Shown here one piece after another: positions 40,428 through 46,531 of a stretch of 46,531 nucleotides of DNA. The position numbers were made by a program, and so were the translations under genes. Each line of letters starts with the position of its first letter. Position 1 is the stretch's first letter. Origin of the DNA: an uncultured Pelagibacteraceae bacterium (GTDB lineage: Bacteria > Pseudomonadota > Alphaproteobacteria > Pelagibacterales > Pelagibacteraceae); assembly GCA_902625125.1 (NCBI GenBank), contig CACOAB010000006.1:1-46531 (forward strand), given 5' to 3'. The notes under the pieces were generated by a model. The model was given only the letters and a program-made list of their open reading frames with translations. It searched no databases and was not told the DNA's origin.

Positions 40428-43295
40428 TTAAGCTGCTTCATCTTTATATTCATCCATTGAAGGACATGAACATACTAAATTTCTATCTCCAAAAACGTTA
40501 TCTACTCTTGCGACTGGCGCCCAATATTTATTATTTTTGACATACTCAGTTGGAAAAGCCGCTTCTTCCCTCGAGTAAGCATGCTTCCACTCGGTTGATG
40601 CTAATTCAACATAGGTATGTGGTGCATTTTTAAGTGGATTATCAATTTTATCAAATTTAGAAGACTCTACCAAATTAATTTCTTTTTTAATTTTAATCAA
40701 TGCATTACAAAATTTATCGATTTCCTCTAAATTCTCACTTTCTGTTGGCTCAATCATGATTGTGCCAGCAACAGGCCATGACATGGTTGGTGCGTGGTAA
40801 CCAAAATCAATTAGTCTCTTTGCTAGATCCTCTTCAGAGATTCCTGAGCTTGCTTTAATTGGTCGAATATCAATTATACATTCATGTGCAACATTTCCAT
40901 TTTTACCAGTGTAAAGAACTTTGTAATCTTTGGATAATTTTTTTGAAATGTAATTTGCATTTAAAATTGAAACTTGTGAGGCTTTTTTCAATCCTTCAGC
41001 ACCCATCATCTTTATATACATCCAAGATATTGGAAGTATACTTGAGCTACCCCAAGGAGCAGCTGATACAGCTCCCATTCCATTCTTAGGGCCAGCTTCT
41101 TTAATAATTTCATGTGTCGGTAAGAAATCTGCTAAGTGTTTAGCACAAGCAATTGGACCCATTCCTGGTCCGCCTCCACCGTGAGGTATACAAAATGTTT
41201 TATGTAAATTAATATGACAAACATCTGGTCCAAATTTCCCTGGTTTTGCGACACCTACAAGTGCATTTAGATTTGCTCCATCCATATAAACTTGTCCACC
41301 GTGCTTATGAATAACTTCACAAATATCCATGATTTTTTCCTCGAATACTCCATGAGTAGAGGGATAAGTTACCATTAAAGCAGCTAAATCTTTTGAGTGT
41401 TTTTCAGCTTTATTTTTAAGATCGTCTATATCGACGTTTCCATCGTCGTCACAGTTGACTACCACCACTTTCATCCCACACATTTGAGCACTTGCTGGAT
41501 TAGTTCCATGAGCTGAGTCTGGGATTAAACAAACGTTACGATTTTCTTGTTTATTATTTTTATGGAATTTTCTTATAGTCATTAGACCTGCGTATTCTCC
41601 TTGAGCTCCAGAGTTTGGCTGTAAAGAAACTGCGTCATATCCAGTAATTTCTTTTAAATCATTTATTAAATCATTAAAAAGAATCTTATAACCTTCCATT
41701 TGATTTGTAGGAACAAAAGGATGTGGAAGAGAAAACTCTTTCCAGGTAATAGGAATTAATTCAGCTGTTGCATTGAGCTTCATTGTGCAAGATCCTAAAG
41801 CAATCATTGATCTATTAAGCGCAATATCACAATCTTCTAGTTTCTTCAGATATCTTAGCATCTCAGTTTCAGAATGGTATTTGTTAAAAACTGGATGAGT
41901 TAAGTATTTTGAAGTTCTTAAAAGATTTTTCGGAAGATTATCCAGTTCAACTTTTACATCTTGTTTTATAATTTTAGAAATTCCAAATAACTTTAATAGT
42001 AAATTAACATCATCAAGCTTTTTTGCTTCATCAAAAGCAACTGATAAATGCTCTTTATCAACTTTCCTAAGATTTATTTTCTCTTTTAATGCAGTTTCAT
42101 AAATAGAATTTGTTTTTTCATTGGTCTTAATTGTAACGGTATCGAAGAAATGATCTGATAAAATTTTGTAACCACCTGCTTTAATGTTATCAGCAAAAAT
42201 TTTAGCTAATTTAGAAGTTCTATTCGCTATTTTAAGTATTCCTTCAGGTCCATGATAAATTGCAAAAGCGGCGGAAATGATAGCTAATAAAGCTTGCGCG
42301 GTACAAATGTTACTTGTAGCTTTATCTCTTCTTATGTGCTGCTCCCTAGTTTGTAAAGAAAGTCTGTAAGCTTTTTTTCCGTGTCTGTCTTTTGATACAC
42401 CTATAATTCTACCAGGCATTGATCTTTTGAATTCCTCCTTAGTAGCAAAAAATGCGGCGTGCGGGCCACCATATCCCATTGGGATACCAAATCTTTGAGC
42501 ACTACCAACAGCAATGTCAGCGCCAAGTTCTGCAGGAGTTTTTAATCTTGCAAGCGCTAATAAATCACAAACCAAAATTGCTTTACCATTTTTTTTGTGT
42601 ATTAAACTAATGCTTTCACTAGGATCGTTTATCTCACCTAAAGTTCCAGGATAAGATAAAACTCCACAAATAATGTCTCCATTAATTTTTGTAATTTCTG
42701 TTTTTTCATCACCTATGATCAATTCTAAACCAAAAGGATTTGTCCTTGTTTTAATAAGATCAATTGTCTGAGGATTACAATTACTTGAAATAAATATTTT
42801 TTTTGAATTAGTCTTATCTAATCTTTGGCTTAAACCTACTGCCTCTGCCGTTGCAGTTGCTTCATCCAATAAAGAAGCATTAGCAATGTCCATGCCAGTT
42901 AAGTCAATTATTGATTGTTGAAAATTTAGAAGCATCTCAAGTCGACCTTGCGCTACTTCAGGCTGATAAGGAGTGTAAGATGTATACCATCCTGGATTTT
43001 CTAAAATATTTCTTAAAATTACATTAGGTGTAATAGAATTATAATATCCCATTCCAATAAAATTTCTAAAGATTTTATTTTTTTTAGATATAGATTTTAA
43101 TTTTTTCAAAGCATCATTTTCTGCCATTGGATGATCAATTTTAAGATCATCTTTTAATAAGATTTTTTCTGGCACAGTATTTTCCATCAAATCTTCGAGA
43201 GACTTATATCCAACGTAGTGTAGCATTTTAGATTGCTCTTCTTCTGAAGGTCCAATATGTCTTTTAATAAATTCTTTTGAATTATCGTCAATCAT
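40428..43295 (-). CDS. gcvP: Glycine dehydrogenase (decarboxylating), glycine cleavage P-protein
   Basis: This single-chain 955-residue P-protein decarboxylates glycine with PLP and passes the aminomethyl group to lipoyl-GcvH. It is the fused form with both halves in one chain. The N-half has FIGMGYYNSITPNVILRNI and PYQPEVAQGRL, and the C-half has the PLP-lysine region CHINLHKTFCIPHGGGGPG. The ATG abuts the gcvH stop, so expression is coupled. It is followed within 9 bases by lipid-modification genes. Confidence 0.97.
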   Translation of the reverse strand: MIDDNSKEFIKRHIGPSEEEQSKMLHYVGYKSLEDLMENTVPEKILLKDDLKIDHPMAENDALKKLKSISKKNKIFRNFIGMGYYNSITPNVILRNILENPGWYTSYTPYQPEVAQGRLEMLLNFQQSIIDLTGMDIANASLLDEATATAEAVGLSQRLDKTNSKKIFISSNCNPQTIDLIKTRTNPFGLELIIGDEKTEITKINGDIICGVLSYPGTLGEINDPSESISLIHKKNGKAILVCDLLALARLKTPAELGADIAVGSAQRFGIPMGYGGPHAAFFATKEEFKRSMPGRIIGVSKDRHGKKAYRLSLQTREQHIRRDKATSNICTAQALLAIISAAFAIYHGPEGILKIANRTSKLAKIFADNIKAGGYKILSDHFFDTVTIKTNEKTNSIYETALKEKINLRKVDKEHLSVAFDEAKKLDDVNLLLKLFGISKIIKQDVKVELDNLPKNLLRTSKYLTHPVFNKYHSETEMLRYLKKLEDCDIALNRSMIALGSCTMKLNATAELIPITWKEFSLPHPFVPTNQMEGYKILFNDLINDLKEITGYDAVSLQPNSGAQGEYAGLMTIRKFHKNNKQENRNVCLIPDSAHGTNPASAQMCGMKVVVVNCDDDGNVDIDDLKNKAEKHSKDLAALMVTYPSTHGVFEEKIMDICEVIHKHGGQVYMDGANLNALVGVAKPGKFGPDVCHINLHKTFCIPHGGGGPGMGPIACAKHLADFLPTHEIIKEAGPKNGMGAVSAAPWGSSSILPISWMYIKMMGAEGLKKASQVSILNANYISKKLSKDYKVLYTGKNGNVAHECIIDIRPIKASSGISEEDLAKRLIDFGYHAPTMSWPVAGTIMIEPTESENLEEIDKFCNALIKIKKEINLVESSKFDKIDNPLKNAPHTYVELASTEWKHAYSREEAAFPTEYVKNNKYWAPVARVDNVFGDRNLVCSCPSMDEYKDEAA

Positions 43296-43676
43296 TTAAC
43301 TAGGATTCTCCTTGCAAAATTTATCATATTCATCTTTTGACATAAGTGAGTCATACTCACCTTTGTCCTTTATCTTCAACTTAAAAAACCAACTTGCTCC
43401 CTCTGGATCAGTGTTAACGCTTCCTGGGTCATCTGCTATAGCTTTATTTCCCTCAGTAATTTCTCCAGATATTGGGGAGTAAACATCACTTGCAGCTTTA
43501 GTAGACTCTACAACAGCTGCTTGGCCTTCTTTTTCTACAGTTTTTCCTGCATCAGGAACTTCAACGAAGACAATATCCCCTAACATTTCAGTAGCATGTT
43601 TTGTGATACCAACAGTTGCAGTTTCACCATCAAGTGAAACCCACTCATGTTTTTTAGAAAATTTTTTTTCACTCAT
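43296..43676 (-). CDS. gcvH: Glycine cleavage H-protein
   Basis: The 126-residue lipoyl carrier protein has the lipoylation site in [19 protein letters not shown] (the Lys of ESTKAAS) and the usual [18 protein letters not shown] start. It shuttles the aminomethyl group between the P- and T-proteins. It lies between gcvT (14-base gap) and gcvP (adjacent), and a good ribosome site (AAAGGAG) precedes it. Confidence 0.97.
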   Translation of the reverse strand: MSEKKFSKKHEWVSLDGETATVGITKHATEMLGDIVFVEVPDAGKTVEKEGQAAVVESTKAASDVYSPISGEITEGNKAIADDPGSVNTDPEGASWFFKLKIKDKGEYDSLMSKDEYDKFCKENPS

Positions 43677-43690
43677 TATTTGCTCCTTTG

Positions 43691-44785
43691 TTATTTAACA
43701 TAACTCTTCTTAAAAAAAGGAAGTTCAGAAACTTTACCCCCATATTTCTTTCCTCTCACCTCTAATTGAATTTTTGTTCCGATTTCTGCATATTTTATAT
43801 TTATATAACCCATTGCAACTGGTGCGTTTACGCTAGGACCAAAAGTTCCACTAGTTATTAAACCAATCTCTTCTCCGCTTTCAGAAAAAATTTTAGTATG
43901 TTCTCTAGCAATAACTCTACCTTCAGGCAAAATACCTACTCTTTTTTTTTCACTACCATTTTCAATTAATTTTTTAATTACATCCCAGCCATTAAAGCCA
44001 CCTTCTTCTCTTCTTCTCTTAGCAATCGCCCATTTTAAATTAGCTTCAATAGGATTAATCTTTTCATTTAAATCGTGACCATATAAACATAGTCCAGCTT
44101 CAAGTCTTAATGTATCCCTGGCTCCCAATCCAACGGCATTTACTTTATTTTCTTTTAAAAATGAAATAAGTTTTTCGACTTTATTATTTGGAATAGATAT
44201 TTCAAAACCATCTTCACCAGTGTATCCAGATCTAGTTATATATAAATTTTCGTTATCAAACTTAAAATTATCACCAGTCATAAACTTCAAATCTGAAACA
44301 CCGGGTACAAGTTTTTCTAAAATCTCAACTGCTTTTGGTCCTTGTAATGCTATTAAAGATAAATCGTTATTTAAAAAATACTTATGATCTTTATTTAAAA
44401 ATTTTTCAATTTGTTTTACATCATTTTCTTTACATGCTGCATTTAAAATGATGCAGAATCCTTTGGAAGTTTTTGTAATGATTAAATCGTCTATAATTCC
44501 ACCTTCATTATTTAGTAAGAAAGAATATTTAGAATGATTTAATTTTAAAGATTTTAGATCTGCTGGAATAATTTTTTCTAAAGCATCAGCTAATGTTTCG
44601 TCTCCCTCTAAAAAAAACTGCCCCATATGAGATACGTCAAAAAAACCTGCGTATGATCTTGTTGAAATATGTTCTTTTACAATTCCATCTTTGTATTGAA
44701 TTGGCATTTCATAACCTGCAAAGGAAACAAATTTAGCGCCAAGATCTTTGTGGCAATTATATAAAGCTGTTTTTTGTACTTCCAT
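43691..44785 (-). CDS. gcvT: Aminomethyltransferase, glycine cleavage T-protein
   Basis: The 364-residue T-protein releases ammonia and makes 5,10-methylene-tetrahydrofolate. Landmarks are [18 protein letters not shown] at the N-terminus, [22 protein letters not shown] and [20 protein letters not shown]. Its ATG at 44785 lies inside one arm of a perfect inverted repeat linked to the glycine riboswitch. An out-of-frame ATG 12 bases upstream was rejected. The tetrahydrofolate product links glycine to the folate genes elsewhere in the window. Confidence 0.97.
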   Translation of the reverse strand: MEVQKTALYNCHKDLGAKFVSFAGYEMPIQYKDGIVKEHISTRSYAGFFDVSHMGQFFLEGDETLADALEKIIPADLKSLKLNHSKYSFLLNNEGGIIDDLIITKTSKGFCIILNAACKENDVKQIEKFLNKDHKYFLNNDLSLIALQGPKAVEILEKLVPGVSDLKFMTGDNFKFDNENLYITRSGYTGEDGFEISIPNNKVEKLISFLKENKVNAVGLGARDTLRLEAGLCLYGHDLNEKINPIEANLKWAIAKRRREEGGFNGWDVIKKLIENGSEKKRVGILPEGRVIAREHTKIFSESGEEIGLITSGTFGPSVNAPVAMGYINIKYAEIGTKIQLEVRGKKYGGKVSELPFFKKSYVK

Positions 44786-44874
44786 AATAACTCATTTCAA
44801 ACCCCATCTGTCTGTGTACCTGAGAGATTTAATCCTTCGGTGAGGCCAAAGCCTGCTTTCCAGAGTTATTATGG
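44782..44874 (-). promoter_or_regulatory. Start-codon-sequestering stem of the gcvT riboswitch
   Basis: CCATAATAACTC in the RNA (44874-44863, between the two aptamers) is perfectly complementary over 12 bases to GAGTTATTATGG (44793-44782), which contains the gcvT ATG (44785-44783). The resulting helix would enclose aptamer 2 and block initiation, so it is a candidate translational expression platform. The two innermost bases compete with the short P1 pairing of aptamer 2. Confidence 0.65.
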
Positions 44875-44946
44875 TAACGGTCCTTTTGCCTGAGAGTTTC
44901 CGGGGTGGTTGCTCCTTCGGCGCCAAATAATGGTCTCTCCCGTTAC
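44800..44946 (-). promoter_or_regulatory. Tandem glycine riboswitch (gcvT leader)
   Basis: On the minus strand two glycine aptamers follow each other. Aptamer 1 (44946-44874) is closed by GTAACGG/CCGTTAC and contains GGGAGAG, GCGCCGAAGGAGCAA and AAACTCTCAGGCAAAAGGAC. Aptamer 2 (about 44872-44802) contains CTCTGGAAAGC, CACCGAAGGATTAAATCTCT and CAGGTACACAGACAGATGG. These are the canonical conserved cores. It controls gcvT and probably the genes behind it. A perfect -35 (TTGACA, 44981-44976) lies upstream, but a matching -10 is weak. SAR11 glycine riboswitches are known from the literature. Confidence 0.95.
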
Positions 44947-44987
44947 AGGTGGACTTTCATCGAAAAGACCCAAAATGTCAAATGTAA

Positions 44988-45854
44988 TTATTGAGATGTG
45001 ACTTTATTTTTATCTAAGCTTTTTACGATAATTGCAGTGATTATTACAAATCCTCCAATAAGCACACTTAAAGGTGGTATCTCATTTAGGAATAGCCACA
45101 CCCAAACAGGGGCGAATAATGTCTCTGTTAACATTAATAGACCAATCGTAGTTGAAGGAGTCGTTCTTGATCCGATAGTGATACAGATAAATCCAAAAGC
45201 AAGTTGAGGAACGCCAAGAAAAAATCCCATTAAAATATCATGATTAGTAAATATAAATGACTCAGAAAGAATTAATCCATAAATGATACTAAAAATTCCT
45301 GAGTAAAAAATTGCAGGTACCATATCTAAATTTTTATTTTTTCTAATGATCATTACTAATATTGAAAAATTAATTGGAATCGCTAATGCAATAATATTTC
45401 CTAAAAAGGAACCGGTTGAAAGAGAGTCTCCAACCATTATAGTAATTCCTCCCATAGCTAATAAGATTGAGAAGAAACTTATTAATGAAACCTTCTCTTT
45501 TAAATAAAAGTAACCAAAAATTGCAAGAAACATTGTTTGAGTACTTATAATGAATACAACATTAGCAACTGTAGTGATGCTCATCGAAACTACAAACGCG
45601 ATAAAGCTAAAAGACATTACCAATCCTCCAAGCACTGCGGGAAAACCAGCATCTTTTATAATCTTAATTGTATTTTTTTTGTAAGTTGCAATTAAAAAGA
45701 ACATTAATGCAATCATGAAGAAGACAGATCTCAACAATAAAATTTGCCAAACAGTAGCTTCCTCAAATGATCTGATTACAAAACCACCCCAGCTTAAACA
45801 AAATCCTCCAAACAAAAGAAGAATATATCCTGGTATCTTATAAAGAAATTGCAT
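44988..45854 (-). CDS. DMT-family (EamA) permease
   Basis: This 288-residue inner-membrane protein with about ten hydrophobic helices has the two-EamA-domain layout. The N-half includes FCLSWGGFVIRSFEEATVWQILLLRS and ending ILLAMGGITIMVGD. The C-half ends TLFAPVWVWLFLNEIPPLSVLIGGFVIITAIIV, the typical last two helices. The substrate is unknown (drug or metabolite efflux). Its ATG abuts the stop of the MATE gene upstream, so they are co-transcribed. Confidence 0.88.
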   Translation of the reverse strand: MQFLYKIPGYILLLFGGFCLSWGGFVIRSFEEATVWQILLLRSVFFMIALMFFLIATYKKNTIKIIKDAGFPAVLGGLVMSFSFIAFVVSMSITTVANVVFIISTQTMFLAIFGYFYLKEKVSLISFFSILLAMGGITIMVGDSLSTGSFLGNIIALAIPINFSILVMIIRKNKNLDMVPAIFYSGIFSIIYGLILSESFIFTNHDILMGFFLGVPQLAFGFICITIGSRTTPSTTIGLLMLTETLFAPVWVWLFLNEIPPLSVLIGGFVIITAIIVKSLDKNKVTSQ

Positions 45855-46531
45855 TTAAAACTTTCTAAGAATTTTGTTAAAATAAAACTTTAATGTTAAT
45901 GATCTAAATACCATAAAACACATAAGTGAAAACCATAATCCGTGATTGCCAAAATATTTAGTCAAATAAATAGATATAGCAATGAAACTTAAAACAGAAA
46001 TTATCATTGCGTTTCTCATTTCTTTTGTTTGTGAAGCACCTATAAAAATACCATCAAGTTGATAACAGAATGATGCAACTGGTGGAATTATAATTACCCA
46101 TAAAAAATGCTTATAGGAAATATATCTTAATAATTCTATATCTGTAATGATATCAATTATTTGTTTGAAAAAGATTATATAAATAAATATTACTATTAAT
46201 GAAGTAAAAAAACTAATTTGAATAGAGTTTTTTACAACAGATAAAAAAGAATTTTTGGCTTTACTGCCTATAGTAAAACCCACTAAACCTTCAGTAGAAA
46301 AAGCATAAGCATCTAAAAAGAAAGCAGCTAATATTATAAACTGCATTAATATAGTATTAACAGCTAAATAATCTTCACCGAGTTTTGAACCTAAGTATGT
46401 AACCCATAAAAATGAAAAAGTAACAAATAAGGTTCTGATAAAAATATCTAAATTAATATTAAATAATTTTAACAACTTTGATTTGATAACCAGTTTTTCA
46501 AACCTGGGAATTAGTTTAAATTTTTTGATAA
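45855..46531 (-). CDS. MATE-family efflux protein (partial, N-terminus outside window)
   Basis: The frame is open to the right edge without a stop. A TTG at 46475 is the first possible start within it, but the 18 codons beyond it continue in a MATE-like way (KLIPRFEKLVIKSKL...), so the gene is cut by the window. The visible part is the C-terminal half: six or so helices with LDAYAFSTEGLVGFTIGS and FCYQLDGIFIGASQTKEMRN, which are DinF/MATE landmarks. The substrate is unknown. Confidence 0.8.
   Translation of the reverse strand, partial: IKKFKLIPRFEKLVIKSKLLKLFNINLDIFIRTLFVTFSFLWVTYLGSKLGEDYLAVNTILMQFIILAAFFLDAYAFSTEGLVGFTIGSKAKNSFLSVVKNSIQISFFTSLIVIFIYIIFFKQIIDIITDIELLRYISYKHFLWVIIIPPVASFCYQLDGIFIGASQTKEMRNAMIISVLSFIAISIYLTKYFGNHGLWFSLMCFMVFRSLTLKFYFNKILRKF

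Noticed and set aside
46475-46477. Reading the MATE gene as a complete 206-residue protein from TTG 46475
   Set aside because: The frame continues to the window edge without a stop with family-like sequence, so the gene is truncated by the window.
1-46531. CRISPR arrays, tRNA or rRNA genes, insertion sequences, phage genes
   Set aside because: No repeat-spacer arrays, T-arm/acceptor patterns, transposase frames or phage structural genes were seen on either strand. This was a visual scan, not a tRNAscan or profile search.

Overview
The window is about 46.5 kb of very AT-rich, tightly packed bacterial DNA. Many neighbouring genes overlap by 1 to 14 bases and no gene-free stretch exceeds about 230 bases. 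Gene content points to a streamlined marine alphaproteobacterium of the SAR11 clade (Pelagibacterales): aprBA with a membrane subunit, suyAB and xsc for sulfonates, a glycine riboswitch before gcvTHP, a CADD-type folate protein, amtB, and several photolyase-family genes. This placement is inferred from gene content and style, not from a marker-gene tree. No tRNA, rRNA, insertion sequence, prophage or CRISPR array was seen.

Region 1 (1-9.75 kb) is a sulfonate and sulfite block. The divergent xsc and suyAB genes both release sulfite from C2 and C3 sulfonates. A long minus-strand operon then carries a CADD-like protein, a very small HxGH nucleotidyltransferase, aprM-aprB-aprA, an unknown 116-residue protein and a TauE/SafE-type exporter, so sulfite can be oxidised to APS or exported. 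A consensus-like promoter sits exactly where a leaderless aprM transcript would start, next to an iron-box-like palindrome.

Region 2 (9.75-26.7 kb) is mixed housekeeping: an MFS transporter, metC, a 27-residue very basic protein, mnmA, DUF3553-cysQ, recX, an ABA4-like protein, an HCCA-isomerase-like protein, a rhodanese, a glycosyltransferase-like protein with an exported partner, amtB, HU, then folE-acuI-lysR-rseP on one strand and hisI-2OG oxygenase-DUF2237 on the other. The gap between the convergent ends at 13.05-13.27 kb can fold, on the minus strand, into several stems including three GNRA-tetraloop hairpins. I read it as an unassigned structured RNA.

Region 3 (26.7-40.4 kb) looks like a light and oxidative-stress neighbourhood. 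It holds a photolyase-related protein that seems to have lost most Fe-S cluster ligands, DCC and DUF2256 partners, a second photolyase-like protein with the FAD domain first and an alpha/beta-like domain after it, periplasmic msrA, HPP and TspO membrane proteins, an ABM-domain protein, sodB, and the set FAD amine oxidase-DUF1365-Cfa-like methyltransferase-DUF3833.

Region 4 (40.4-46.5 kb) is gcvT-gcvH-gcvP under a tandem glycine riboswitch. A perfect 12-base inverted repeat would bury the gcvT start codon. The lipid-modification genes and sodB follow gcvP with almost no gaps, so eight genes from gcvT to sodB may form one glycine-responsive transcription unit. A DMT permease and the C-terminal part of a MATE transporter, cut by the window edge, close the window.
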